Source of the DNA: Solea solea
Lineage: Eukaryota; Chordata; Actinopteri; Pleuronectiformes; Soleidae
Assembly: GCF_958295425.1 (NCBI RefSeq)
Contig: NW_026704019.1
Span: forward strand, 786,001 to 850,000
Length of the DNA: 64,000 nucleotides
Direction of reading: 5' to 3'
This document shows positions 49,308 to 62,035 of the stretch, one piece after another; within the stretch, counting starts at the first letter, position 1, and each line of letters begins with the position of its first letter. The translations under genes were made by a program, and so were the position numbers. Below the pieces are notes generated by a model. It worked only from the letters and a program-made list of their open reading frames with translations. It was not told where the DNA came from and made no database searches.

Positions 49308-50226
49308 GTGGACATGCAGCTCTACTGAAGAGGAACTAAGACCATAAACCCTTTAGAACAATGTATGCAGGGCACCAGACTAACTTTTTACTAGGAGCAC
49401 AGTAGCCCCCCCTATAACTGAATGTTTTAGGAGAGCAAGCAGAACATTTAGGGGCGCACACCTTAAACATTTCCTCTCATTTTCACTGTATTACTGATCA
49501 ATACTCCGATAATAATTGAATAAATTGCAATGTGCTGTTTAGAATTCCCAGTGAATTTTTATTGTGCACTTGTTTGTTAAAGTATAACATCACATAAGAG
49601 ACATTAAGTGTACATAAAATACCATCACTGTCACTACAGTACAATTATTAACTAGAAGTGGCCCGGTACTGTCCAGTACACAGAAACTGCACTTTTATTT
49701 GTGTACTGGCACATTTCACAAGATGCCGGTAATCTCTTATCAGTCCACTTGATTATGGTCCAGAGCAATAATGTCTCAGGGTACACTATGTGACGTTCAC
49801 CTGTTCTCACAAAAGTCAAGTGTTTATTCCTTGAGTTTGGAGTTTTTATTTTCTATCTAATCTCTATCTGGAAGACGACCGCTGTGGCGACCATCATCAT
49901 GCTTCAAAAGCATGAGTTAGCTCATCCACACACTCATACTTTCTGATATAATAAAAATAAACATGGAGCTGGCAAGTTGAGGCTTGAAAATATCAGAGGA
50001 AGATGCACAGAAGGGATTAAGCTGGGCAATAGCCCGGTATCCTGGACTCTTGCTCAAAAATTAATAAATTGATAAAGTTGAACCTGAATTTTCCTTAACA
50101 CTAAAACAAGGCCAGACCAAAAGTTTCACTCCCAGGGCTGGAGTATGCCAGGTGTAATATTATTAGATATTAATGTAGATGTGATGCAATAATTTGATGC
50201 ACAAGCCTGTTTTCTTTGTGTATTAC

Positions 50227-50319
50227 CTTAATGACTCTGTCCTGGCAGTGCTGGATGATCTTACACAGCTCCTCTGTACCCTGAGACTCGAGACTCTGAT
50301 GAAGGATCTGCTCAAACAT
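50227..50319 (-). CDS. Exon C of unidentified gene, copy 2
   Basis: Identical 31-codon phase-0 exon to 18982-19074, with the same acceptor (ttttactag) and donor (gtaata). There is no disabling change, so the duplicate could still be spliced if transcribed. Confidence 0.6.
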
Positions 50320-50743
50320 CTAGTAAAACACAATTTGTAGTTTTGTACCTAACTTTGTGACATACATGCATGTAACACCAGACAAACTGACTCATATAGG
50401 AATATCCCATGAAATAATGTGATAATGTTATTTATCACATGTGGACCCAGGTCCACAGTCTGTATTGTGGCATGTTTAACTGTTTAACTGTCCACTGAGT
50501 TATCAAACCGCCAAAAGATGTTCGCCTTTAGTTCTACTGTGTCCTTGATCAATGCCACAGTCAGAACCTCATCATTCAACTATTTGACAAACTCTAGTCA
50601 AACAGGAGCTACAGTGTAGGAAAATGATCAAGCAATATAATGAGTGTCAATAAAATGATTAGCTCTCATAGAAACTTCCCATTGTGTTAACCAGTTAACC
50701 AATAACCTATATCAGACTGGTTAGTCAGTAGTTGAGGTTTCAC

Positions 50744-50899
50744 CTCTCTCATGGGGATCTGGGCCCTTTGGACAAACACTGACGGGCTGCTCACGTCAAA
50801 CTGTTGCTGCAGACCCTCAAGGCTCAGGTTCACCACCTTCTCATAGCAGCTGTGCATCTTAACTGGATGGAAAGCCAGCATGGAGATCTTCTCCATGTG
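50744..50899 (-). CDS. Exon B of unidentified gene, copy 2
   Basis: Identical 52-codon phase-0 exon to 19499-19654, with acceptor cttcctcctcag and donor gtgaaa intact. The 424-bp intron to exon C is also preserved. Protein family not recognised. Confidence 0.65.
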
Positions 50900-51248
50900 C
50901 TGAGGAGGAAGACAAGAAGGGAGAGGAAGAGATGGATGAGGCATGGACAGATTTGGGAAAAATGTATAATTGTGTCTCACAATAAATATACTACTGCAAA
51001 AGTATCACTAATGTTACACTAGACAAATGCTGTTTAAATCACAAACATATTTGGAATAGGAGTATAGGAATTGCGGATAGATAACATTTGTTTTGTAAAG
51101 ATCCAGATTCTTGTGCTTCAACTGCGAAAATCAGAGTGCATTTTCTATACATAATCATTATATATTGTGCTTCAATTTAAGCACATTCTCATGTTATGGG
51201 TTTTATTTAAAGCAACACAATTTTCAACCTTCACGTAATGTCTCTAAG
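50900..51248. other. Intronic or intergenic DNA, no gene seen, copy 2
   Basis: Same as 19655-20003. Confidence 0.5.
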
Positions 51249-51405
51249 CAGGGATGGGAAGTATTTCTGATACATGTATTAAAAAAAATACATATTTAAA
51301 ATACGAAATATGCTCTTTTCTGGAGATGATGAAAAATTCCTTCAGATTTTGTACCAATATATTTCCATTATGTGTATTTTATTTAAAATACTGTAACATA
51401 CATCC
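51249..51405 (+). mobile_element. Possible hAT-like element end, copy 2
   Basis: Same as 20004-20160. Only one terminus is visible. Confidence 0.3.
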
Positions 51406-51514
51406 TTGGAAAAAAAGTGATGACATAAGAAGACAAATTGCAGGATGCTGCTTCAGATTGGACGTCATGGTGCTTGTGCCTACTTTAATTTGCCAGGACT
51501 TGTTAAGATCACAA

Positions 51515-52010
51515 TTAGTCTACATAAGAATTGAATTGAGTCAAGCGATTACCATCAGAGCTGAGTTTCAAGACTTTAGAGCTCACTCTGTCGTTTACAT
51601 CGATGACAGTGTTAAAGTCGCCACATAAAATAATTTTGTATCCGACCAATAGGGGTTCTTTAAGTCTTTTAAAAAGTTGAAAAATGTTTGTTCTCTCATG
51701 AGAGTTGTACACGTGTATCGTTCGTATTTTTTCTCCTCGGTAAAAACAATCCAACATGAGCAATCTACAAGGAATTAAATTAGGAAATCATTCGTTTTAC
51801 GAATAATAGTGACATCACCAGTTTTAGAAAAAAGATCCCACCATCAGCTTTACTTTCGCCAATAGAAATTACACTTAGACCTTTGTTCCACATGCTGGAT
51901 ACCGTTACTCTTTACTTGTGTTCAGTCTCAGTTCTTGACAACATAATATGTCAAAGTCAGTTTTCAACAAGAATTTAATTTGTTGGGCTCTAAAAGAATT
52001 TGATTGGATG
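51515..52010 (-). pseudogene. LINE endonuclease fragment, antisense, copy 2
   Basis: Same frameshifted endonuclease remnant as 20270-20765, with GDFN and CxQE motifs in different frames. The duplicate shows that the LINE was inserted and decayed before the large duplication. Confidence 0.75.
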
Positions 52011-52090
52011 CCATGGGCATTCCAAGATGAAACTTTGGGGAAGGTCATAAATGTTTGGGGGGTTATGGTGTGGGTTTGTCGTGATTTTAT

Positions 52091-52125
52091 AATATATATA
52101 TATATATATATTTATATATATTTAT
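52091..52125. repeat. (AT)n microsatellite, copy 2
   Basis: Same length as at 20846-20880, with no slippage difference seen despite the unstable motif. This supports a very recent duplication or an artefact. Confidence 0.9.
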
Positions 52126-52220
52126 TTTAAAATAAGTTGTTGCCAAAGTTGTTGCTGTAAGGGGGGCTCTCTGCTACAGCCTGCGGGTAAAGCGGGGTGC
52201 TGCCAACTCGCTGACCCTGA

Positions 52221-53204
52221 CCCTTATACCTATTCCAAGCCCTACCAGTAGAGGTCCCCCAAGCCCCAATTTATGAGCTGGAATAAAATGATATCAAAGT
52301 TTAGTTGGGGTGGCAAAAGACCCACGATAAGACTGGAAACTCTCCAGCTGCCAAAAGAAGAAGGAGGGATGAGACTTCCAAAATTAAAGGAATACTACCA
52401 TGCGGCCCAATTGAGATATATCGTAGGTTGGTGCAAACCAGACACAGTGAAATGAAATAGAAAAAGAGTTTGGAGAAAACCCAGTACAGAATATAATTGG
52501 GGATAAAGAAACATACAAGAAGATTCAAAACCAAATAGACACAATCACGATGTTCACATACAAAATATGGTTCAGTATAATAAAAAAATATAAGATACAG
52601 AAAGACACTAATTTATTGAATATGATAGCAATTTTACACCGACTAGGTACGATATAGGATTTAAACAGTGGACAACCAAGGGAATCACAGCATGGTGTGT
52701 TTTGGTGAAAGATGGACAGCTTGAGAGTTTCCAAAATATGACAGAAAAAAAGGATTTAGATAATCAATCATGAATTCTGTGGATTCCTGCAACTTAGAGA
52801 CTACTATATGAAAGAGATCAGGATGGACCCCTCCTGAGAAGTGAATAGTGTGATCCAGATCATCATAATCAACGCATACAAAGAAACCACAATTAGAATT
52901 ATATTGGGACTATATAAAAAAAATGCTACAAAATACATTAAAAAAAAGATGGGAATCAGGATTTAACATAAAACTTAGTGATGAAGATTGGCTAAGATTG
53001 GTATAATCTGCCAGACATTAGCCTCATGTATGAAACAAAGTGATTTTGAAGCAGAAACATATTTAGGTTACAAGGTCAGAGCTGCAGTGACTTCCTGACA
53101 AGTACAAATGAGCATTTCATGGGTTGTACTGGCAACAGATATGACAAATGTTGGGTGGCTGGGAGATTTTTTTTTAATCAGTCTTGAATATGTCAAAGAT
53201 TACC
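52221..53204 (+). pseudogene. LINE ORF2 C-terminal fragment, copy 2
   Basis: Same broken C-terminal region as 20976-21960. One A is missing in the poly-A run near 52917 (eight where copy 1 has nine), which shifts the copy offset from 31245 to 31244. Confidence 0.75.
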
Positions 53205-53779
53205 CACAATATTAACTTTGAAGCATTGTTAGTTTTGTGTAGCATCAGCTAAAACATGTACTCCCTCCCCTCTTAATTTGAAAAGAGGACATTTGTAATA
53301 TGGAAATGATTGAATATTTGGTGGTTTTGAGGAGGACTGATGCAGGACAAAAGTATTAATCTTTTATGACAACAATTCTTGGGAGTGAACATTCCTGCCA
53401 TATACTCAAGTGTATGGTGAAAACAATGTTCAGTGTTCTATTGATCTATTAATAAAATGTTTTCATTTGAATTCCAATTTGCCAAGAGACCTTCTTACAA
53501 GAAAGTGTGCCATATGCACTAACACAGTGGAAATGAATCATAATGAAGCCTGAGGGTTAAGGAAACAGTTTGTCATCAACTAAATACTGTAGGTGTCCAA
53601 AGCCTGAGGGTCAGCCTCTTTCCCCGGATGAAGCAGAATCCAGTCACGTTAACTGTGCGTTGTAAGAATGGAAAAGACTGTCATAAAAAAAAAATAATAA
53701 TTACAACACCCACACTGTATCAACATTCAGAGTGGACCTAATTTTTAAGAATAGAGGGATAGATTTAGTGTATAGCCTA
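53205..53779. other. Probable LINE 3' region and flank, copy 2
   Basis: Same as 21961-22535. No gene seen. Confidence 0.35.
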
Positions 53780-53793
53780 CTTGTTAAATAGAC

Positions 53794-54014
53794 AGGACAG
53801 TGCAGCAGCAGCACCAGCGAAGCTCTCTGAACAGATCAGCAATGTGACCCACAGTCCTCACAACCGAAGACGCAGCCGAAACACAGCAAGCGGTTCCGCG
53901 AAAACGGGAGCTTTGCAGCTGCGGGTCCGGGTGAGAGGACATCGGTTCTCACAGTGGAACTGTTCAGACAGCAAGTCTGGCTCCCGTGTAACGTCGCAGA
54001 CAACACCATCTCAG
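53794..54014. promoter_or_regulatory. CpG-rich patch, copy 2
   Basis: Same as 22550-22770: dense CpGs, CAG run and a donor-like GTGAGA. Confidence 0.35.
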
Positions 54015-54259
54015 AGATAGGATACTGACTGCATTTAAACACTAAACTTTCGAAAAAAACAGCAAAGCGAAAAAGAAAAAAAAGAGCATGGAACATTTAC
54101 ATGTGCATATATTAGTATTAACTATATTTCGATTAATGCGTGTGTGTTTAAATGCATGTGTATGTATGTAGTGAAAAGACGTAGTTACTGTAATTAACGA
54201 ACACATTTTAGCAATGGCCTGCTGTTTAGCTCATTATAATAATGTAAAATTTCACTTAC

Positions 54260-54426
54260 CTCTACATTTTTGAGCATCTTCCTGTGACATGTCAATAGCC
54301 TCCCTCTACCACCAACTTCCCCAGTAATTCCTTGGTCAGCGACTGATGCTGCAACTCCATTACATGTTCATCCACCTGCTGAGCAGACACTAACCTGTTC
54401 ACGTTTTGGATATTAATCCGCTGCTG
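54260..54426 (-). other. Exon A candidate, copy 2/3 junction
   Basis: Same as 23016-23182, including the in-frame TGA after LGKLVVEGGY. In transcription order it lies 3.4 kb upstream of exon B at 50744-50899. Confidence 0.4.
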
Positions 54427-54803
54427 CTGTGGTGGGGAACTACGTTGCGTTGGAGTGTGACGATGGTCGATAATTATCTTAAAGCTACAGTAGTAGTTGA
54501 AATAAACTGCCCCTTTGTTTCACCACACATGCATGGCAGAAATGTTCGCTTCCAAGATTTTTTGTAATAAAAACATAACAGATTAATCCTCTGCATTCTT
54601 TGTGCGTTTGGATTTTTTTTTGAGGATATCTTACACCAAATTGCTTCAAATTTGGTGTAGGTGAAGTTATTTTCCACTGTCAGGGAATATCAACATTTTT
54701 CATTATCATATAACACACTATTCAATCAATATCTGAAGCTAAAATGATGTGGGTGTATTTTAGGGATATCATAGTATGGTGTGAATGTGGGTTTAGGAAT
54801 AAA

Positions 54804-54861
54804 TGTGTGTGTGTGTGTGTGTGTCTGTGTCTGTGTCTGTGTGTCTGTGTGTATGTGCAAC
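54804..54861. repeat. (GT)n microsatellite, copy 3
   Basis: Ten GT units, as in copy 1. Confidence 0.95.
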
Positions 54862-55117
54862 TCCAGGCACTTCTTGTTCTCACATCAAGTTCAAATCGAC
54901 ATGATACACAGGCACCTACACCTACAAAGAGGCTCATACACACATTCACTCCTTTGAGTAAAAAAAAGAAACAGGCATCTTGAGGGACTTCAAAGACTTG
55001 CCCTCTACGTGAACCCAAACAAAAGTCTGGTTTTGTTTACACAGGTGCAATTACAGGTAAACACAATGTTTCACTTTGTTTGGGGCTCAATTCATCCTGA
55101 CTGTCAAAGACACAGCC

Positions 55118-55162
55118 TCAGACGCTGAAGACCTCGACCTCATCAACATCAGTCACAATGTA
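55118..55162 (-). CDS. Terminal exon D candidate, copy 3
   Basis: Identical to 731-775. Its partner exons B and C would lie to the right of the window, beyond the mosaic repeat region. Confidence 0.4.
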   Translation of the reverse strand, partial: YIVTDVDEVEVFSV

Positions 55163-55533
55163 CTGAAAAAGAAAAAGGTTAAATAATTTATCAAAACTAA
55201 CCCTAACCCTATCATATTATAGTGATTACATGTAAAATAATTACATCAAATCAAACATAAGCTAGATGTTTTGTATGACCTGTGTGATCATCCGTTTTTG
55301 ATGAAGTTTAAAATCCATAATTTGTATTAGTAGTGTATGATTTCACTTTCACTGAACTCAGTACCACCTATACTTCATATACTAGTAGTATGGAGTACTT
55401 TTACTGTATACGTTTTGGAGGAATATAGGGTCAAAGTTCACTTTTTGCAACAAACAATAGGGTAACATTTTTTGATGAAGTATAAAATCCTTATTTTTTA
55501 TCAGTAGTTTATGATTTAACTTTCACTGGACGT
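55163..55533. other. Flank without genes, copy 3
   Basis: Same as 776-1146. Confidence 0.5.
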
Positions 55534-55753
55534 ATTCAGCTGAGGTTAGGCTGTTTTCGGATTTTTTTCTTTTTTCTACTGTCCCATAATATAAACCTCA
55601 CTAATGAAGTTAACATCACATAAGATATACTTCTGTACCCTCAGTGTTTGATTTTGCAATGATTTCACTGTTGGGATGTGTTTTTCTATTGGTGTCTGTT
55701 TGTGTGCGCATCCAGCCGAGATAAGGCTGTTTTCGGATTTTTTTCTACTGTCC
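55534..55753 (-). repeat. Inverted 176-bp monomer, copy 3
   Basis: Same as 1147-1366, followed by the Tc1-like insert at 55754-55852. Confidence 0.9.
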
Positions 55754-55852
55754 ACAGTACTGTGCAAAGGTTTTAGGCAGTTGTGAAAAAAATGAATCAA
55801 TCATCAATCAACAAAATGCAGTGAATAAACAAAAGAGAAATCTAAATCACCC

Positions 55853-56237
55853 TTTGTGAGGTTTATGTTATGGGACAGTAGAAAAATGAAAAAAATCAGA
55901 AAACAGCCGTATCCCTGCTGAATGCGCACAAAAACAGAGACAAATAGAAAAACACATCCAAACAGTGAAATCATTGCAAAATCAAACACTGAAGGTATAT
56001 AACTATATCTTATGAGATGTTAACTTTATTTGTGAGTTTTATGTTATGGGACAATAAAAAAATGAAAAAAATCCGAAAACAGCCGTATCCCTGCTGAATG
56101 CGCACAAAAACAGACACAAATAGAAAAACACATCCAAACAGTGAAATCATTATAAATTCAAACACTGAGGGTACATCAATATACCTTATAAGATGTTAAC
56201 TTCATATTATAGGACAGTAGAAAAAAGATTAAAATAC
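55853..56237 (+). repeat. 176-bp satellite, leading 2.2 monomers, copy 3
   Basis: Same as 1466-1850. Confidence 0.9.
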
Positions 56238-56876
56238 CCTCGATCAGCCTTAGTCCCTGATACACATACGGAAAAATCAGACTCCTGGCTTAATGCCTTT
56301 AGGAATTATTACAAAAAACACACCTAAACGGCTGACCTTTGACCTTTCCGAAGGTTACACAGGTCTGAAACTCGGCACCCTAGATTAGCCTTAGTCCCTG
56401 ATACACATACGGAAAAATCAGACTCCTGGCTCAATGCCTTTAGGAATTATTACAAAAAACACACCCGAACGGCTGACCATTGACCTTTCCGAAGGTTGCA
56501 CAGGTCTGAAACTCGGCACCCTGGATCAGCCTTAGTCCCTGATACACATACGGAAAAATCAGACTCCTGGCTTAATGCCTTTAGGAATTATTACAAAAAA
56601 CACACCCGAACGGCTGACCATTGACCTTTTCCGAAAGTTGCACAGGTCTGAAACTCGGCAACCGGGATAAGCTTTAGTCCCTGATACACATACGGAAAAA
56701 TCAGACTCCTGACTCAATGCCTTTAGGAATTATTACAAAAAACACACCACAGCGGCTGACCTTTGACCTTTCCAAAGGTTGCACGGGTCTGAAACTCGGC
56801 ACCCTGGATCAGCCAGGAGTCCCTGATACACATACGGTGAAATCAGCATCCGGGCTCATTGCCTTTAGGAATTATT
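56238..56876 (+). repeat. 141-bp repeat block a, about 4.5 units, copy 3
   Basis: Same as 1851-2489, with perfect DR1 motifs at 56333-56345 and 56757-56769. Confidence 0.95.
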
Positions 56877-57115
56877 GAAGAAAAGACAGTTTCCCACCTT
56901 TCTTACATTTGAATTTTACAGACTGTGTTTTTGGCAGTTTTTTTTGGCCAGGGGGAAAAAAGCCCACAGTCCTGTGTCCAAAAACTGAAGACTCTATACA
57001 GTCTTAGACTCTTTGGCCAGAGTGGAAGTTTTGGAGGAACTACATTTCTACAGGTCGCAGGAGTGTGAATATTTCATATGTCGTTTGGGGTCCCAAGACG
57101 AGCGGAACGTCGAGG
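56877..57115 (+). repeat. Linker a, copy 3
   Basis: Same as 2490-2728 but reads ggaacgtcgaggg near its end, where copies 1 and 2 read ggaacgacgaggg. This is the first difference before the structure changes. Confidence 0.85.
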
Positions 57116-58461
57116 GTACATTAGTATATCTTATAAGATGTTGACTTTATTTGTGAGGTTTATGTTATGGTACAGTAGAAAAATGAAAAAAAATCAGAAA
57201 ACAGTCGTATTCCAGCTGAATGCGCACAAATACAGACAAAAATAGAAAAACACAGTCAAACAGCGAAATCATTGCAAAATCAAACACTGAAGGTATATAA
57301 CAATATCTTATAAGATGTTAACTTTATTTCTGAGGTTTATGTTATGGGACAGTAGAAAAATGAAAAAAAAATCAGAAAACAGTCGTATTCCAGCTGAATG
57401 CGCACAAAAACAGACAAAAAAAGAAAAACACATTCAAACAGTGAAATCATTGCAAAATCAAACACTGAAGGTATATAACTATATCTTATAAGATTTTAAC
57501 TTTATTTGTGAGGTTTATGTTATGGGACAGTAGAAAAATGAAAAAAATTGCGAAAACAGCCGTATCCCTGCTGAATGCGCACAAAAACAGACACAAATAG
57601 AAAAACACATCCAAACAGTGAAATCATTATAAATTTAAACACTGAGGGTACATCAATATACCTTATAAGATGTTAACTTCATATTATAGGACAGTAGAAA
57701 AAAGATTAAAATACCCTCGATCAGCCTTAGTCCCTGATACACATACGGAAAAATCAGACTCCTGGCTTAATGCCTTTAGGAATTATTACAAAAAACACAC
57801 CTAAACGGCTGACCTTTGACCTTTCCGAAGGTTACACAGGTCTGAAACTCGGCACCCTAGATTAGCCTTAGTCCCTGATACACATACGGAAAAATCAGAC
57901 TCCTGGCTCGATGCCTTTAGGAATTATTACAAAAAACACACCCGAACGGCTGACCATTGACCTTTCCGAAGGTTGCACAGGTCTGAAACTCGGCACCCTG
58001 GATCAGCCTTAGTCCCTATACACACACGGAAAAATCAGACTCCTGGCTCAATGCCTTTAGGAATTATTACAAAAAACACACCACAGCGGCTGACCTTTGA
58101 CCTTTCCAAAGGTTGCACGGGTCTGAAACTCGGCACCCTGGATCAGCCAGGAGTCCCTGATACACATACGGAGAAATCAGCATCCGGGCTCATTGCCTTT
58201 AGGAATTATTGAAGAAAAGACAGTTTCCCACCTTTCTTACATTTGAATTTTACAGACTGTGTTTTTGGCAGTATTTGGCCCGGGGGAAAAAAGCCCAAAG
58301 TCCTGTGTCCAAAAACTGAAAATCAGGTCATGTCAGACTCTATACAGTCTTAGACTCTTTGGCCAGAGTGGAAGTTTTGGAGGAACTACATTTCTACAGG
58401 TCGCAGGAGTGTGAATATTTCATATGTCGTTTGGGGTCCCAAGACGAGTGGAACGACGAGG
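57116..58461 (+). repeat. Composite repeat b: 176-bp monomers, 141-bp block, linker
   Basis: About 3.4 monomers of 176 bp (57116-57714), then four 141-bp units (57715-58210) with a perfect DR1 at 57810-57822, then a longer linker (58211-58461). This linker has an extra aatcaggtcatgtc segment and a shorter T-run (gcagtatttggcccggggg). An open frame at 57973-58212 is a by-product of the 141-bp period, close to 47 codons. Confidence 0.9.
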
Positions 58462-60077
58462 GTACATTAGTATATCTTATAAGATGTTAACTTTATTTGT
58501 GAGGTTTATGTTATGGGACAGTAGAAAAATGAAAAAAAATCAGAAAACAGTCGTATTCCAGCTGAATGCTCACAAAAACAGACAAAAATAGAAAAACACA
58601 TTCAAACAGTGAAATAATTGCAAAATCAAACACTGAAGGTATATAACTATATCTTATGAGATGTTAACTTTATTTGTGAGGTTTATATTATGGGACAATA
58701 AAAAAATGAATAAAATCAGAAAACAGCCGTATCCCTGCTGAATGCACACAAAAACAGAGACAAATAGAAAAACACATCCAAACAGTGAAATCATTGCAAA
58801 ATCAAACACTGAAGGTATATAACTATATCTTATAAGATTTTAACTTTATTTGTCTGGTTTATGTTATGGGAGAGTAGAAAAATGAAAAAAATTGCGAAAA
58901 CAGCCGTATCCCTGCTGAATGCGCACAAAAACAGACACAAATAGAAAAACACATCCAAACAGTGAAATCAATATAAATTTAAACACTGAGGGTACATCAA
59001 TATACCTTATAAGATGTTAACTTCATATTATAGGACAGTAGAAAAAAGATTAAAATACCCTCGATCAGCCTTAGTCCCTGATACACATACGGAAAAATCA
59101 GACTCCTGGCTTAATGCCTTTAGGAATTATTACAAAAAACACACCCGAACGGCTGACCTTTGACCTTTCCGAAGGTTGCACAGGTCTGAAACTCGGCACC
59201 CTAGATCAGCCTTAGTCCCTGATACACACACGGAAAAATCAGACTCCTGGCTCAATGCCTTTAGAAGTTATTACAAAAAACACACCCGAACGGCTGACCT
59301 TTGACCTTTCCAAAGGTTGCACGGGTCTGAAACTCGACACCCTGGATTAGCCTTAGTCCCTGATACACATACGGAAAAATCAGACTCCTGGCTTAATGCC
59401 TTTAGGAATTATTACAAAAAACACACCCGAACGGCTGACCTTTGACCTTTCCAAAGGTTCCACGGGTCTGAAACTCGGCACCCTGGATTAGCCTTAGTCC
59501 CTGATACACATACAGAAAAATCAGACTCCTGGCTAAATGCCTTTAGGAATTATTACAAAAAACACAGCCGAACGGCTAACCATTGACCTTTTTCGAAAGT
59601 TGCACAGGTCTTAAACTCGGCAACCGGGATAAGCTTTAGTCCCTGATACACATACGGAAAAATCAGACTCCTGACTCAATGCCTTTAGGAATTATTACAA
59701 AAAATACACCACAGTGGCTGACCTTTGACCTTTCCAAAGGTTGCACAGATCTGAAACTCAGCACCCTGGATCAGCCAGGAGTCCCTGATACACATACGGA
59801 GAAATCAGCATCCGGGCTCATTGCCTTTAGGAATTATTGAAGAAAAGACAGTTTCCCACCTTTCTTACGTTTGAATTTTACAGACTGTGTTTTTGGCAGT
59901 TTTTTTTGGCCAGGGGGAAAAAAGCCCACAGTCCTGTGTCCAAAAACTGAAGACTCTATACAGTCTTAGACTCTTTGGCCAGAGTGGAAGTTTTGGAGGA
60001 ACTACATTTCTACAGGTCGCAGGAGTGTGAATATTTCATATGTCGTTTGGGGTCCCAAGACGAGCGGAACGACGAGG
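58462..60077 (+). repeat. Composite repeat c
   Basis: About 3.4 monomers (58462-59058), about six 141-bp units (59059-59838) with a perfect DR1 at 59154-59166, and a standard linker (59839-60077). Total 1616 bp. Confidence 0.9.
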
Positions 60078-62035
60078 GTACTTAGTATATCTTATAAGAT
60101 GTTAACTTTATTTGTGAGGTTTATGTTATGGGACAGTAGAAAAATGAAAAAAAATCAGAAAACAGTCGTATTCCAGCTGAATGCGCACAAAAACAGACAA
60201 AAATAGAAAAACACATTCAAACAGTGAAATCATTGCAAAATCAAACACTGAAGGTATATAACAATATCTTATAAGATGTTAACTTTATTTCTGAGGTTTA
60301 TGTTATGGGACAGTAGAAAAATGAAAAAAAATCAGAAAATAGTCGTATTCCAGCTGAATGCGCACAAAAACAGACAAAAATAGAAAAACACATTCAAACA
60401 GTGAAATCATTGCAAAATCAAACACTGAAGGTATATAACTATATCTTATAAGATTTTAACTTTATTTGTGAGGTTTATGTTATGGGACAGTAGAAAAATT
60501 AAAAAAATTGCGAAAACAGCCGTATTCCTTCTGAATGCGCACAAAAACAGACACAAATAGAAAAACACATCCAAACAGTGAAATCATTATAAATTTAAAC
60601 ACTGAGGGTACATCAATATACCTTATAAGATGTTAACTTCATATTATAGGACAGTAGAAAAAAGATTAAAATACCCTCGATCAGCCTTAGTCCCTGATAC
60701 ACATACGGAAAAATCAGACTCCTGGCTTAATGCCTTTAGGAATTATTACAAAAAACACACCTAAACGGCTGAACTTTGACCTTTCCGAAGGTTACACAGG
60801 TCTGAAACTCGGCACCCTAGATTAGCCTTAGTCCCTGATACACATACGGAAAAATCAGACTCCTGGCTCGATGCCTTTATGAATTATTACAAAAAACAAA
60901 CCCGAACGGCTGACCATTGACCTTTCCGAAGGTTGCACAGGTCTGAAACTCGGCACCCTGGATCAGCCTTAGTCCCTATACACACACGGAAAAATCAGAC
61001 TCCTGGCTCAATGCCTTTAGGAATTATTACAAAAAACACACCACAGCGGCTGACCTTTGACCTTTCCAAAGGTTGCACAGGTCTGAAACTCGGCACCCTA
61101 GATCAGCCTTAGTCCCTGATACACACACGGAAAAATCAGACTCCTGGCTCAATGCCTTTAGGAATTATTACAAAAAACACACCCGAACGGCTGACCATTG
61201 ACCTTTCCAAAGGTTGCACGGGTCTGAAACTCGACACCCTGGATTAGCCTTAGTCCCTGATACACATACGGAAAAATCAGACTCCTGGCTTAATGCCTTT
61301 AGGAATTATTACAAAAAACACACCCGAACGGCTGACCTTTGACCTTTCCAAAGGTTGCACGGGTCTGAAACTCGGCACCCTGGATTAGCCTTAGTCCCTG
61401 ATACACATACAGAAAAATCAGACTCCTGGCTAAATGCCTTTAGGAATTATTACAAAAAACACACCCGAACGGCTGACCATTGACCTTTCGGAAGGTTGCA
61501 CAGGTCTGAAACTCGGCACCCTGGATCAGCCTTAGTCCCTATACACACACGGAAAAATCAGACTCCTGGCTCAATGCCTTTAGGAATTATTACAAAAAAC
61601 ACACCCGAACGGCTAACCATTGACCTTTTTCGAAAGTTGCACAGGTCTGAAACTCGGCAACCGGGATAAGCTTTAGTCCCTGATACACATACGGAAAAAT
61701 CAGACTCCTGACTCAATGCCTTTAGGAATTATTACAAAAAATACACCACAGTGGCTGACCTTTGACCTTTCCAAAGGTTGCACAGAACTGAAACTCAGCA
61801 CCCTGGATCAGCCAGGAGTCCCTGATACACATACGGAGAAATCATCATCCGGGCTCATTGCCTTTAGGAATTATTGAAGAAAAGACAGTTTCCCACCTTT
61901 CTTACGTTTGAATTTTACAGACTGTGTTTTTGGCAGTTTTTTTTGGCCAGGGGGAAAAAAGCCCAAAGTCCTGTGTCCAAAACTGAAAATCAGGTCATGT
62001 CAGACTCTATACAGTCTTAGACTCTTTGGCCAGAC
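60078..62035 (+). repeat. Composite repeat d, longest 141-bp block, linker truncated
   Basis: About 3.4 monomers (60078-60674), nine 141-bp units (60675-61875) and a linker that stops after ctttggccag at 62035 and passes directly into the middle of a 141-bp unit (actcctggcttaatgcc). The open frame at 61908-62141 crosses this fusion and is not a gene. Confidence 0.9.

Larger units (their letters stand above)
48506..50226. other. Low-copy DNA between satellite and exon C, no gene seen, copy 2
   Basis: Same content as 17261-18981, with a possible dispersed repeat near 49366-49485 and the sites listed separately. No exon seen. Confidence 0.5.
23144..54387. repeat. Tandem segmental duplication, copy 2
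   Basis: Second, full 31.2 kb copy of the unit. The left part aligns to copy 1 at an offset of 23143 to 23145, and everything right of about 37.7 kb aligns at 31244 to 31245. The offset changes inside family I satellite. It is the only copy whose complete left-to-right structure and following junction are inside the window. Confidence 0.95.
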
